From: Bacteroidales bacterium
Lineage (GTDB): Bacteria > Bacteroidota > Bacteroidia > Bacteroidales > UBA932
DNA length: 45,740 nucleotides
Assembly: GCA_028724885.1 (NCBI GenBank)
Contig: JAQYTJ010000053.1
Location: forward strand, 1-45,740
Reading direction: 5' to 3'
The notes beneath the pieces were generated by a model that made no database searches, was not told the DNA's origin, and saw nothing but the letters and a program-made list of their open reading frames with translations. Both the position numbers and the translations under genes were made by a program. Shown piece after piece: positions 26,396-36,054 of the stretch. Each line of letters opens with the position of its first letter. The stretch's first letter is position 1.

Positions 26396-28866
26396 AGAAC
26401 TGCAAGAGCTATTCCGTAGGCAATGGCTGCGCATACCCATGCGATCGCTGTCTGCCAGAATACCAGCCCGACGGCATATTTCCCACCCATCTCTCGCTTC
26501 ACCGTGGCTATCGTGGCGACGCAAGGCGTGTAGAGCAGGCAGAATATTAATAGAGAAACGGCAGCTGCGCTCGTCAATGCGGCTTGTACGGCAGCCTGGC
26601 TACCGAACAACACGTTGAGCGTAGCCACCACGCTCTCCTTGGCGAGGAAGCCAGAAATCAGCGAAGACACCACCCTCCAGTCTCCGAAACCGATAGGCTG
26701 GAAAATCGGGGTCAGCACCCCTGATATCTTTGCCAGCATGCTGTCCTGCTGGTCCGAGAGAAAATTCAGCCTGAAATCGAACGACTGGAAAAACCAGATC
26801 ACGAGGCAGGCAATGAATATTATGCCGAATGCTCTCTGGAGGAAGTCTTTGGTCTTGTCCCAGATAAGCCTCAGCACGCTTTTGGCTCCTGGCATCCTGT
26901 AGTTCGGCAATTCCAGCACGAAAGGTACCGGTTCACCCTTGAAAATGAATTTCTTAGAGAATATGGCGACCAGTATCCCTACGATTACGGCTGTGAAATA
27001 CAAACCAGTCATCAGCAGCCCTCTGTGAGCCGGAAAGAAGGCAGCGATGAAGAATCCGTAAATCGGCAGTTTTGCCGTGCAACTCATGAACGGGGTCAGC
27101 ATGACCGTCATCTTCCTGTCTCTCTCGGATGGCAGAGTGCGGCTTGCCATGACGCTTGGCACCGAACAGCCGAATCCCACCAGCAGAGGCACGATGCTTC
27201 GTCCAGAGAGACCTAGCTTCCTCATGCTCTTGTCCATGAAAAATGCTATTCTTGCCATGTAGCCGCTGTCCTCCAGCAGCGACAGGAAGAAGAACAGGAG
27301 CACGATTATCGGCAAGAAGCTGATGACCGTGCCGACTCCTGTGTATATTCCATTGATTATCAGAGAATGAATGACCTCGGAGACATTCCACGATGTAAGA
27401 GCCTTATCAGTCACATCAGTGAACCAGTCCACCCCATCTTGAAGCCAGTCCTGCAGGTTTCCTCCCAGCAGGTCAAAAGTCAGCCAGAAAATCAGGACCA
27501 TTATTAGCAGGAATGAGGGAATGGCAGTCCAGCGGCCCGTGAGTATCTTGTCTATATTCCGGCTCCGCGTATGCTCCTTGCTCTCTTTTGGCTTCACGAC
27601 GGTGTCGGCGCAAGCCGAGAGAATATATTCATAGCGCATTTCTGCGATTGCCGCCGGTGCATCAAGGCCTCGCTCGATTTCCATCTGGCGGCGGATGTGC
27701 TCCACCATTTCCTCTTCGTTCTGGTCGAGCTTCAGGGCAGCATCCACCAGGTGATCTCCTTCAAGGAGTTTCGTGGCTGCGAATCTTAGCGGAATCTCTG
27801 CTCTTTGGGCATGGTCCTCGATAAGGCTCATCATGGCATGGATTGCCCTGTGCACTGCTCCTCCGTGCTCCTCAGGGTTGCAGAAATCCTGGCGGACTGG
27901 TCCCTCATTGTATTTTGCCACATGCAAGGCGTGGTCGATTAGCTCTGTGACACCCTCGTTCTTGAGAGCGGAAATCGGCACTACCGGAATGGCCAGTCTC
28001 TGCTCCAATATATTCACGAGAATCGTCCCTCCGTTGTTTTTTACCTCATCCATCATGTTGAGAGCCAGTACCATGGGTATCCCGAGCTCCATCAGCTGTA
28101 TGGTCAGGTAAAGATTCCTGACCAGGTTCGTCGCATCCACGATGTTGATTATCCCTGTCGGCTTCGTCTTCAGGATGAAATCACGGCTTATGATTTCTTC
28201 ATTGGTGTAGGGGGATAACGAATATATTCCCGGAAGATCGGTGACGGTGGCTTCGGGATGCCCCCTGACGATGCCCGTTTTCTGGTCAACCGTCACTCCA
28301 GGAAAATTGCCTACGTGCTGGTTGGCTCCAGTGAGCTGATTGAATAGGGTGGTTTTGCCGCAGTTCTGGTTGCCGACAAGGGCGAAAGAGATTTTTTCGT
28401 TGACTACGTGGTCGTGTTCGCCTTTTTTGCATGCCACCGGATTCATCTCGCCGTACCCTGGATGTTCGTTGCCGTCGCGGAGGTAAGCGTAATTGAAGTC
28501 GTGTGTGTAGAATTCATCGTCTCCGGATTTCTCGCAAGGTTTCACTTCTATCTTTTGGGCATCTTCCAGCCTTATCGTGAGTTCGTAGCCGTGAAGCCGG
28601 AGTTCCATGGGATCTCCCATTGGGGCGAATTTTTCCAGCGTCACCTTTATCCCTGGAATAATTCCCATGTCCAGGAAATGCTGACGCAAGGCTTTCCTCG
28701 CCTTGGTTCCGGCGACAGAAGAATTTCCGGCCACGGTTTCCGAAGTTTTTCCGGCTCCCGTAGCTTCCCCCATCCTAGTCCCGGCGACCGAGGCTTTCTC
28801 TGCACCGGCACCGCCCACGGCAGTTATTATAGCCGACTGTCCGACTTTCAGTTCTCTAAGGGTCAT
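26392..28866 (-). CDS. feoB: Ferrous iron transporter FeoB with fused N-terminal FeoA domain
   Basis: Inner-membrane Fe(II) importer of about 824 residues. An N-terminal FeoA (SH3-like) domain MTLRELKVGQSAIITAVGG ... ALRQHFLDMGIIPGIKVTLEKFAPMGDPMELRLHGYELTIR is interrupted by about 38 low-complexity residues (coding DNA about 28693-28808). The G domain follows with GNQNCGKTT (G1), DLPGIYSL (G3) and NMMD (G4). The membrane part has the Gate motifs including ARIAFFMDK and GFGCSVPSVMASRTL, and ends VFWQTAIAWVCAAIAYG. The start at 28866 matches FeoA; an ATG at 28896 would add ten residues. A FeoB-associated Cys-rich gene overlaps its stop. Confidence 0.95.
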   Translation of the reverse strand: MTLRELKVGQSAIITAVGGAGAEKASVAGTRMGEATGAGKTSETVAGNSSVAGTKARKALRQHFLDMGIIPGIKVTLEKFAPMGDPMELRLHGYELTIRLEDAQKIEVKPCEKSGDDEFYTHDFNYAYLRDGNEHPGYGEMNPVACKKGEHDHVVNEKISFALVGNQNCGKTTLFNQLTGANQHVGNFPGVTVDQKTGIVRGHPEATVTDLPGIYSLSPYTNEEIISRDFILKTKPTGIINIVDATNLVRNLYLTIQLMELGIPMVLALNMMDEVKNNGGTILVNILEQRLAIPVVPISALKNEGVTELIDHALHVAKYNEGPVRQDFCNPEEHGGAVHRAIHAMMSLIEDHAQRAEIPLRFAATKLLEGDHLVDAALKLDQNEEEMVEHIRRQMEIERGLDAPAAIAEMRYEYILSACADTVVKPKESKEHTRSRNIDKILTGRWTAIPSFLLIMVLIFWLTFDLLGGNLQDWLQDGVDWFTDVTDKALTSWNVSEVIHSLIINGIYTGVGTVISFLPIIVLLFFFLSLLEDSGYMARIAFFMDKSMRKLGLSGRSIVPLLVGFGCSVPSVMASRTLPSERDRKMTVMLTPFMSCTAKLPIYGFFIAAFFPAHRGLLMTGLYFTAVIVGILVAIFSKKFIFKGEPVPFVLELPNYRMPGAKSVLRLIWDKTKDFLQRAFGIIFIACLVIWFFQSFDFRLNFLSDQQDSMLAKISGVLTPIFQPIGFGDWRVVSSLISGFLAKESVVATLNVLFGSQAAVQAALTSAAAVSLLIFCLLYTPCVATIATVKREMGGKYAVGLVFWQTAIAWVCAAIAYGIALAVL

Positions 28867-28924
28867 TAGCAATGAAACCGTTTCTATCCGCTGCATCGCT
28901 TCTGCCGATGCGGCAATTAATTTA

Positions 28925-28932
28925 CAAAATTA
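28925..28932 (-). promoter_or_regulatory. -7 promoter element of feoB
   Basis: Minus strand TAATTTTG matches TAnnTTTG, 28 nt before the ATG at 28896 and 58 nt before that at 28866. Confidence 0.5.
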
Positions 28933-29319
28933 ATGAATATGAGCGAACTTGCGTATACCAATTAATGAGGATTCACGCCGCGCTCTCGCCCATAGATACG
29001 CTTCTCAATCCATTTATCATGATACATGGACAAGTTGGCGCGAGTGAATATGTTGGCTGTTAGCAATATACGAAACATATCACATCTACCATATCGGCTA
29101 GGCAGACCATACTGTGGCGGCTGCGCAGCAGTGGTTGTAGGTAGGCGATTTGAGCATGGAGCGATGACTGGAGCATATAGCGACTGCTCATTCTTGGGCT
29201 TGAGGTCGTTTGCGCAAGGCTTGCTATTCCTAAACATGAAATGAAAAATGAAACTGATTAGGTTTCCAGTACGCTAGCTACCAGCAAAACGGAACATGTT
29301 CAGTTTGCAGAAGAAAACG
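28933..29319. other. Intergenic region between feoB and tRNA-Gly
   Basis: No gene supported. Short frames on both strands lack protein-like composition. One TGAATAT is present at about 28933 and another near 29046. Confidence 0.4.
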
Positions 29320-29348
29320 AAAAAGCCAACCTGAACAGTTGGCTTTTT
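29320..29348 (-). terminator. Intrinsic terminator of tRNA-Gly
   Basis: Perfect 11-bp arms AAAAAGCCAAC and GTTGGCTTTTT around a 7-nt loop, 2 nt after the encoded CCA of the tRNA. T runs on both strands mean it could work in both directions. Confidence 0.9.
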
Positions 29349-29350
29349 CT

Positions 29351-29426
<76 letters not shown>

Positions 29427-29475
29427 ATTGTCCCATCTACCTTGAGCGTGGCTATGCACGCAGTGTCTGGGATTG

Positions 29476-29506
29476 CAAAGTTAGGGATATTTTCTGGCTT
29501 TGCAAA
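29476..29506 (-). promoter_or_regulatory. Complete -33/-7 promoter of tRNA-Gly
   Basis: Minus strand has TTTG at 29503-29506, a 19-nt spacer and TAACTTTG at 29476-29483, the full Bacteroidetes housekeeping promoter. The -7 element lies about 49 nt from the tRNA, similar to tRNA-Arg. Confidence 0.8.
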
Positions 29507-29521
29507 TTTTTTCTCAGAAAA

Positions 29522-30556
29522 TTACACTTCAGTGGCGGTGCTGAATTCGAAGAGGAAGCGGAAGTCGTTCTCGAAGTAGTGGCGGAGGTCATTGACCTGC
29601 CATTTCAGCATGGCGATGCGTTCCAGTCCCATTCCGAAGGCGAAGCCGGAATATTTCTTAGAGTCTATTCCCGATGCCTCCAGCACGTTAGGATCCACCA
29701 TGCCGCATCCCAGAATCTCCAGCCAGCCAGTCCCTTTGCAGATGTTACAGCCTTTGCCGTGGCAGATATTGCAGCTTACGTCAACTTCCGAGGATGGTTC
29801 GGTGAACGGGAAATATGATGGACGCATCCTGATTGCAGTATCCGGTCCGAACATCTCGCGAGCGAACAGGAGTATGGCCTGCTTAAGGTCGGCGAAAGTA
29901 ACATGCTCATCGATATAGAGTCCTTCGCACTGATGGAATATGCAGTGGGCACGAGCGGAGATGGCTTCATTGCGGAAGACTCTGCCAGGGCAGATGACGC
30001 GGATCGGAAGCTTCATGCTCTCCATCGTGCGAACCTGCACGGAAGACGTGTGGGTGCGGAGCAGAATCGGATTCGGATGACCGGCGGATACGAAAAATGT
30101 GTCCTGCATATCTCTGGCTGGATGGTTGGGTGGGAAGTTCAGGGCTTCGAACACGTGATAATCGTCCTCGATTTCAGGTCCTTCGGCAACGTCATAGCCG
30201 AATTTTCTGAATATGTCTACGATTTCTTGGCGGACGATGGACACTGGATGACGGGAGCCAAGGGCGTATGGCGTTCCTGGCATTGATAGGTCATCTGCTT
30301 TGCCTGCCGGACTTGCATCCGAGACTGTTTGCGAACGCAGTTCCTCTATCTTTGCGGTCGCAGCCTGCTTCAATTCATTCAGCTTGCGGCCAAACTCTTT
30401 CTTCATTTCCGGAGCGTAGCCTCTGAATTCCTCGAAAAGCTTGGTGATTTCGCCTTTTTTCCCTAGGAGATTCACTCTGGCTTCCTCAACGTCTTTTGCT
30501 GTCTTGCATTTCAGGTCGTTGACCTGGGCTAACAATTTTTCTATTTCTTCTTTCAT
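29522..30556 (-). CDS. pheS: Phenylalanyl-tRNA synthetase alpha subunit
   Basis: Catalytic subunit of the heterotetrameric synthetase that charges tRNA-Phe; 344 residues. Visible: N-terminal coiled-coil (EEIEKLLAQVNDLKCKTAKDVEEARVNLLGKKGEI), the HPVSIVRQEIVDIFRKFGYDVAEGPEIE motif 1 region, FPPNHPARDMQDTFF, motif 2 (CPGRVFRNEAISARAHCIFHQCEGL), and motif 3 (GFAFGMGLERIAMLKW). A Cys-rich insertion CNICHGKGCNICKGTGW before motif 3 is typical of Bacteroidetes. The start at 30556 gives the family N-terminus; a longer in-frame ATG (30670) reaches into the upstream gene. pheT is not adjacent. Confidence 0.96.
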   Translation of the reverse strand: MKEEIEKLLAQVNDLKCKTAKDVEEARVNLLGKKGEITKLFEEFRGYAPEMKKEFGRKLNELKQAATAKIEELRSQTVSDASPAGKADDLSMPGTPYALGSRHPVSIVRQEIVDIFRKFGYDVAEGPEIEDDYHVFEALNFPPNHPARDMQDTFFVSAGHPNPILLRTHTSSVQVRTMESMKLPIRVICPGRVFRNEAISARAHCIFHQCEGLYIDEHVTFADLKQAILLFAREMFGPDTAIRMRPSYFPFTEPSSEVDVSCNICHGKGCNICKGTGWLEILGCGMVDPNVLEASGIDSKKYSGFAFGMGLERIAMLKWQVNDLRHYFENDFRFLFEFSTATEV

Positions 30557-30613
30557 ATTCTTTAATATTCGGCAATTTGCTGAATTTAGTTTATTAATAT
30601 TTTGCATTCCCGG

Positions 30614-30634
30614 ATCCTGAACAAAGTTCTGGAT
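30614..30634. repeat. REP-like palindrome upstream of pheS
   Basis: ATCCTGAAC-AAA-GTTCTGGAT (one mismatch) followed by GACA. It shares its core with the repeats at 3253-3435 and 26085-26105. Confidence 0.65.
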
Positions 30635-30666
30635 GACAGTCTTGGCGCCGGGCTGCAAATGCAGGG

Positions 30667-31089
30667 TCATTTCCCGTCATCTTTTTTCGCTGCCCTTTTG
30701 TCACGAGCCTTCTTCTCCCTGGCGGCGCCGGATTTCAAATATTTTTTCCACTGCTCATCGTTGAATATCTTCTGGAACGAACTGTAAATCTGCTCCAGCC
30801 ACTTGTCTGAGATCTGCGCATAAATGTCGGAATTCATAACCTTTGAATCCTGCAATTCCTTGAGCTCCATATGCATAGCCTTGTAGTCATTATTCAGGAT
30901 TGAATCGACGTAATAGACCTGCCAGTCCTCCAGCTTGAGCGTGCTTTCCAGCTTGCTTATCTGGTTGTCAATATATTCCTGTAATTTCTTAGCCTCGTCC
31001 TCAGGCTTGGCTATTTCATGCTCTTGGGCGTAGAGCATCGGTCCGGAACAGGCGATGGCAGTGAGTATTAAGCAAGCAAGTTTTTTCAT
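30667..31089 (-). CDS. Small secreted protein, unknown function
   Basis: 140 residues. A cleavable signal peptide MKKLACLILTAIACSGPMLYAQ is followed by a helical, highly charged body (EYIDNQISKLESTLKLEDWQVYYVDSILNNDYKAMHMELKELQ...ISDKWLEQIYSSFQKIFNDEQWKKYLK) and a basic C-terminal tail rich in Lys and Arg. The segment after the signal resembles periplasmic helical chaperone-like proteins in composition, but I do not recognise the family. An ATG 18 nt earlier (31107) is possible. A promoter element lies upstream; pheS follows. Confidence 0.75.
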   Translation of the reverse strand: MKKLACLILTAIACSGPMLYAQEHEIAKPEDEAKKLQEYIDNQISKLESTLKLEDWQVYYVDSILNNDYKAMHMELKELQDSKVMNSDIYAQISDKWLEQIYSSFQKIFNDEQWKKYLKSGAAREKKARDKRAAKKDDGK

Positions 31090-31127
31090 AATATGAATAT
31101 TCTTCATAAATTTACCTCATAAGAAAA

Positions 31128-31135
31128 CAAATTTA
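31128..31135 (-). promoter_or_regulatory. -7 promoter element of the small secreted protein gene
   Basis: Minus strand TAAATTTG matches TAnnTTTG, 20 nt before the ATG at 31107 and 38 nt before that at 31089. Confidence 0.5.
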
Positions 31136-31160
31136 TATAATATTAAAATAAACTCAAAAA

Positions 31161-32924
31161 ATGAATAAAAGGACTGCTATCCTGCTAGGAGCATGTACCG
31201 CTCTAGCCATTACTTTAACGCACAACAGCAAAGCCTGCACTAACATTATAGTTACTAGGGGTGCCTCAAAAGACAATTCCACGATGGTCTCCTACGCAGC
31301 CGACTCGCACTGGCTGTATGGAGAGCTGTATTTCCACCCTTCAATGGACTGGAAAGCCGGCACCATGCTGAACATCGTAGAATGGGACACTTCAAAACCG
31401 CTGGGTCAGATACCTCAGGTGCCTCACACTTACAAGACGGTGGGTAACATGAACGAGCATCAGCTGATAATTGGGGAGACCACATGGGGAGGAAGGCTTG
31501 AGCTTATGGATTCTACTGCCATAATGGACTATGGGTCATTGATTTATGTGGCATTGCAAAGAGCTAAGACAGCTCGCGAGGCTATACAGGTGATAGTAGA
31601 CCTTGCCAATGAATATGGCTATGCGTCGGAGGGCGAGAGCTTTTCGATTGCCGACAAGAACGAAGCTTGGGTGATGGACTTGATTGGTAAAGGAGTCGAG
31701 ATGAAAGACGGGAAAAACGTCAATAAAGGCTTGGTTTGGGTTGCTAGGAGGATTCCGGACGGCTACATCTGCGCACATGCAAATCAAGCGAGAATCCAGA
31801 CGTTCCCTCTCAACGATCCGGAGAACTGCCTCTATTCGTCGGATGTCATCGAATTCGCACGAAAGAAAGGCTATTTCAGCGGCAAGGACGAGGATTTCGA
31901 CTTCAGCGCCGCATACAATCCTATTGATTTCGGGGGCGTGAGGGCATGCGACGCAAGGGCTTGGAGCGCTTTCCGTATTCTGTGCGACGGCAAATTCACC
32001 TACGAAAAAGATGGGAAGATGATAACCGAAGACGCAGATGACTACCTCGATTATGTAATGGGCAAGAACCTTAAGCACAGGATGCCGCTCTTCGTGAAGC
32101 CGGCTCGCAAACTCGGCGTAAAAGATGTTGCAGATGCCATGAGGGATCACTTCGAAGGTACCCCTATGGACATGACGCAAGATATCGGCGCTGGTGGGAA
32201 CGCCCTCCCTTATCGCTGGAGACCAATGGGATTCAAGGTCGGAGACTGGGATTACGTCAACGAACGCGCCATCGCTACGCAGCAGACGGGCTTCTGGTTC
32301 GTAGGCCAGGCACGTCATGATTTGCCAGACATCGTTGGAGGAGTGATATGGTTCGGCACCGATGACGCTGCCACATCTTACCTCAGCCCTATTTACACAA
32401 ACACCGAAAATGTGCCTGATTGCTTTAGAGAGGGCAATGGCAGCCTGTTGAAATATTCCCCGACCGCATCATTCTGGATGAACAACAGGGTAACGAACAC
32501 CTGCTACAGGGCATACAACATGATAGCCCCAACTGTGCGAGCCGAGGTCGACAAATTCGAAAATGAGCAAATGGGAGGAAAGCTTTCGGAGAATGACCAG
32601 AAAGTCTTGAATGAATATAATAAATTGGTTTCAAAAGCTGGAGGCAAGGAAATTAAGGACAAGGCTCTGACCCCTATAAGGAAGATGCTAACGGAATATT
32701 CTGTAAGCACTGCCCAGAGCCAGTTCGACCACTGGGTTGCATTGGAACAGCTCATCACGGTTAAATTCATAGATGGCAACGTGAAGGCTCAGAACGAAGA
32801 CGGAACCTTCAAGCATTCGAAATATGACGAAGGCATTCCTGACGGCCTCACCCAGCCTGGTTACACGGAAAAGTGGAAAGAAGTCGTCGTGAAAGACCAT
32901 GGCGACATCATCAGGGTTCGTTGA
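31161..32924 (+). CDS. C69 family dipeptidase
   Basis: Secreted N-terminal-nucleophile peptidase of 587 residues that in its family cleaves dipeptides. The signal peptide ends at about residue 25 and exposes C26 (KAC-TNIIVTRGAS), the catalytic nucleophile after processing. Other family segments: STMVSYAADSHWLYGELYF, NEHQLIIGETTWGGR, EGESFSIADKNEAWVMDLIG and CAHANQARI. It is followed by a terminator, so it is a separate transcript, but it lies directly before the TonB receptor-protease operon and would act on the same kind of product (dipeptides). Confidence 0.93.
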   Translation: MNKRTAILLGACTALAITLTHNSKACTNIIVTRGASKDNSTMVSYAADSHWLYGELYFHPSMDWKAGTMLNIVEWDTSKPLGQIPQVPHTYKTVGNMNEHQLIIGETTWGGRLELMDSTAIMDYGSLIYVALQRAKTAREAIQVIVDLANEYGYASEGESFSIADKNEAWVMDLIGKGVEMKDGKNVNKGLVWVARRIPDGYICAHANQARIQTFPLNDPENCLYSSDVIEFARKKGYFSGKDEDFDFSAAYNPIDFGGVRACDARAWSAFRILCDGKFTYEKDGKMITEDADDYLDYVMGKNLKHRMPLFVKPARKLGVKDVADAMRDHFEGTPMDMTQDIGAGGNALPYRWRPMGFKVGDWDYVNERAIATQQTGFWFVGQARHDLPDIVGGVIWFGTDDAATSYLSPIYTNTENVPDCFREGNGSLLKYSPTASFWMNNRVTNTCYRAYNMIAPTVRAEVDKFENEQMGGKLSENDQKVLNEYNKLVSKAGGKEIKDKALTPIRKMLTEYSVSTAQSQFDHWVALEQLITVKFIDGNVKAQNEDGTFKHSKYDEGIPDGLTQPGYTEKWKEVVVKDHGDIIRVR

Positions 32925-32948
32925 TAGTTACGATTCGTAATCTCTAAA

Positions 32949-32992
32949 AAACACCCTTAGACACCACTATATGAAGGTATCTAGGGGCGTTT
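32949..32992 (+). terminator. Terminator after the C69 dipeptidase gene
   Basis: 17-nt arms (AAACACCCTTAGACACC and GGTATCTAGGGGCGTTT) pair with two mismatches and one G-U around a 10-nt loop. It lies 24 nt after the stop codon and separates this gene from the TonB receptor operon. Confidence 0.7.
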
Positions 32993-33063
32993 ATAAAATT
33001 GTTTGAGGTTTGATATTATGATTATTAAATGTTAATAGATATCTTAGCGAAAAATATTTGCTA

Positions 33064-36030
33064 ATGCGTAGGTTGATTGCCATAGCCGCAGGGTTGTTTA
33101 TTTGCCTTCTGAGCTTTGCCCAGAAATATTCATTTTCCGGAACCATCCTGAACAGGAAAGACAAAAGTCCGGTGGACTTTGCCACCGTGCTTTTCGTGGA
33201 ATGTGAACAGTGGGCTACGGCAGATGCGAACGGCAGGTTTACAATCGGGAATATCCCTGTCGGGAAAAACACCCTGGAGATTTCTTGTCTCGGTTATGTC
33301 ACCCTCAGGATGCCAGTTACGATCACTAAGAACGTAGACGTTTTCACGGTCATGCTGGATGAGGATAACCTCACATTGGCAAGCGCCGTGGTTACGGCGA
33401 AGGAAAACGAATCCAGTGCGACGACCCACAGGACTATGGACAGGACAGCGCTGGATCACGTGCAGCTTGTCTCAGCATCCGACATTTCCGGCTTGCTCCC
33501 TGGAGGCGTCACTCAGAATCCGAGCCTCACTTCGACGCAGAGATTCAACCTCAGGGCAGGAGGCGTCACGGAAAGCGGAAATGCCTCGTTCGGAACAGCA
33601 GTGGAAGTGGACGGAGTCAGGCTTTCCAACAATGCTAGTTTGTCCGGGACAAGCGGCGTTGCCATTAACAACATAGCGACCAGCAACATAGAATCGGTCG
33701 AGGTGATTTCCGGAGTGCCTTCCGTAGAGTATGGCGACGTAGGGGCTGGAATCGTCAAACTGAATACGAGGAAAGGCATCACTCCTTACATGGTGACGCT
33801 CACCACCAACCCGAATATCAAGCAGGCATCGTTCAGCAAGGGATTCGAGCTGGGGAACACGAATATGAGGGCATCGAAAGGCGTGGTTAACGTGAATGCA
33901 GAATACACGAAATCTTACCGAGACCAGCGTTCTCCTTACACCTCATACGACAGAAAACAGATTTCGGTGTCTTATTCGAATACCTTCATGAGAGGCTTCT
34001 TCGAAGGGATTCCGCTAAGGTTCACGACTGGAGTGTCGGGTAACCTGGGAGGAATGGCTTCGAAGGCCGACCCAGACAAGCTCACAGGGACATATTCAAG
34101 ACAGAGGAATAATTCATTTCGCGGCAACATCGCGGCAAGCTGGCTGCTCAGCAAGCCTTGGATTACTAACCTGGAATTCAAAGGCTCGCTGGTATATTCA
34201 GACAACCTAAGCAAGACGAAAGAGCAATATTCTAGCGCTGGCGGAACGGTTGCCTTGCATGGCAAGGAGGAAGGCTATTTCATGGCTCAGGGCTATGGCT
34301 CCGACTCAGACGCTGCGGCGATACTGATTCCTCGCGGCTATTGGTACAACACCATGTGCCTTGATGAAAAGCCTTTCAGCTACAAGCTGACCCTGAAAGG
34401 CAATCTCGCCAAGAAAATCGGGCAAGTCAGCAATCGGATCCTGCTTGGCGCAGAATGGAACGCCGATGGGAATTTTGGCAAAGGGGAATATTCCGAAGAC
34501 ATTTCCACGGCTCCGACGTACCGTACCTACGACTACAGCGAGCTGCCGTTCATGAATAACATGGCAATCTTCTTTCAAGACAATGTCATGATTCCGACCG
34601 GAAAGGAAGGCAGCGTGAACCTGATCGCAGGACTAAGGAGCGAGAGCACCTTCATAAAAGGGTCTGAATATGGCACAACAAGCAGCTTGTCGCCAAGGTT
34701 CAATGCTAAATACACTGTGCTTGAGGGCATTAGGCGGAGAAACAAGACCCTTCGCAGCCTTGCATTAAGGGCGAGCTGGGGGATGGCGGTTAAGCAGCCT
34801 TCGTTCGCGATTCTTTATCCTCAGCCGGACTATTCCAGCATCAGGGTGCTCAACCCGCCAAGTGTGAGCGACGGCTCCGCTTTCTATGGGTACTATGTAA
34901 AGCCCTCGCAGATCGAATATAATCCTGGCCTGACATGGCAGAGGAACTATCAGAGCGAGGTTGGGGTGGATTTAGACATCCTTGGAACCAAGATTTCCGT
35001 GGCAGGCTACTTGAACCGCACTACCAGATCCTTCAGGGTATCCAGCGCATACGATCCGTTTGCATACAATTACACGGACCAGGCCATGTTAGAGTCTTGT
35101 GGAATACCGGTCGATAATAGAACCTACCTCATCGACAAGTCTACCGGAATAGTCACAGTCGTTGACAAGACTGGGGTCATGCCTTCAGAAACAATCGCAG
35201 GGATAACTCGCGAGTCTCTTATGAAGCGCACTTTCGCTGACAATGACGGCTCTACAGTGAATCGTTACGGAATCGAGTGGGTTATAGATTTTCCTCGCAT
35301 CAATCCGGTGAGCACCGATGTCAGGCTAGACGGGAATTTCTATTCATATAAATCGGTCGGCAAGGATTTGCTTGCATATTCGCCGACCTCGCAGCAGCTT
35401 GTGGATGGCACGCCGTATAAATATGTCGGCTGGTACACAGGAGGGAACAAGTATGCGAACGGCAGCAAGATCAAGACCGTGAATGTAAACGTGACATTCA
35501 CCACTCATATTCCTAAAGCCAGGATGATATTTTCTCTAAAAGTCGAGGGCACTCTGATGAAATATTCAAGGAACCTGAGCGAGGGCATCTATGGCGAGAC
35601 TAGGACCGTGGCAATACCGGACAGGTCTTCTTTCCTTCCTTCTGGAGAGGCGGATTTCATGAACAACAGTTCCTATACTGCTACATATCCATTGTATTAC
35701 TCTAACTACTGGGATCCGACCCCTAGACCGTTCTACGAAGATTACGTGAAGGCTAAAACGAGCAATCCGCAGCTGTTCAATGATCTTTCGGCTTTGGTCG
35801 TGAAAACCAGCTATGTCTATTCGTTTAGGAAGAATTACATCTCGCCTTATTTCTCTGCGAATTTCAGCATTACCAAAGAAATAGGCGAGTTCGCCTCGAT
35901 TTCTTTCTATGCGAACAACTTTTTCAGGAACATGGGGCAAGTGTATTCCACGATGACTAAGCAGCATTCGTCCGTGTCGAGCTACATTCCAAAGTTCTAC
36001 TACGGACTGACTGTCAGATTGAAATTTTAA
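33064..36030 (+). CDS. TonB-dependent outer-membrane receptor with N-terminal carboxypeptidase-like domain
   Basis: 988-residue outer-membrane transporter. Signal peptide MRRLIAIAAGLFICLLSFAQ; a carboxypeptidase-regulatory-like beta domain at about 22-105 (FSGTILNRKDKSPVDFATV, typical of Bacteroidetes receptors); a plug domain with SASDISGLLPGGVTQNPSL and AVEVDGVRLSNN through SIESVEVISGVPSVEYGDVGAGIVKLNTRKG; then the barrel, ending in aromatic YYGLTVRLKF. No SusD gene follows; instead a DUF4876 lipoprotein starts 24 nt later. The start is the ATG at 33064; an upstream TTG is rejected. Substrate unknown; the operon points to peptides or a peptide-bound compound. Confidence 0.93.
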   Translation: MRRLIAIAAGLFICLLSFAQKYSFSGTILNRKDKSPVDFATVLFVECEQWATADANGRFTIGNIPVGKNTLEISCLGYVTLRMPVTITKNVDVFTVMLDEDNLTLASAVVTAKENESSATTHRTMDRTALDHVQLVSASDISGLLPGGVTQNPSLTSTQRFNLRAGGVTESGNASFGTAVEVDGVRLSNNASLSGTSGVAINNIATSNIESVEVISGVPSVEYGDVGAGIVKLNTRKGITPYMVTLTTNPNIKQASFSKGFELGNTNMRASKGVVNVNAEYTKSYRDQRSPYTSYDRKQISVSYSNTFMRGFFEGIPLRFTTGVSGNLGGMASKADPDKLTGTYSRQRNNSFRGNIAASWLLSKPWITNLEFKGSLVYSDNLSKTKEQYSSAGGTVALHGKEEGYFMAQGYGSDSDAAAILIPRGYWYNTMCLDEKPFSYKLTLKGNLAKKIGQVSNRILLGAEWNADGNFGKGEYSEDISTAPTYRTYDYSELPFMNNMAIFFQDNVMIPTGKEGSVNLIAGLRSESTFIKGSEYGTTSSLSPRFNAKYTVLEGIRRRNKTLRSLALRASWGMAVKQPSFAILYPQPDYSSIRVLNPPSVSDGSAFYGYYVKPSQIEYNPGLTWQRNYQSEVGVDLDILGTKISVAGYLNRTTRSFRVSSAYDPFAYNYTDQAMLESCGIPVDNRTYLIDKSTGIVTVVDKTGVMPSETIAGITRESLMKRTFADNDGSTVNRYGIEWVIDFPRINPVSTDVRLDGNFYSYKSVGKDLLAYSPTSQQLVDGTPYKYVGWYTGGNKYANGSKIKTVNVNVTFTTHIPKARMIFSLKVEGTLMKYSRNLSEGIYGETRTVAIPDRSSFLPSGEADFMNNSSYTATYPLYYSNYWDPTPRPFYEDYVKAKTSNPQLFNDLSALVVKTSYVYSFRKNYISPYFSANFSITKEIGEFASISFYANNFFRNMGQVYSTMTKQHSSVSSYIPKFYYGLTVRLKF

Positions 36031-36054
36031 AACGAACAATTAAAAGCATAAAAC

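Noticed and set aside
26396..26524. Longer version of the FeoB-associated protein
   Set aside because: The extra 43 residues overlap feoB and are unrelated to the family; the ATG at 26395 gives the typical 55-residue protein.
31536..32318. 260-codon minus-strand frame
   Set aside because: Shadow of the C69 dipeptidase, which has an intact catalytic Cys and signal peptide.
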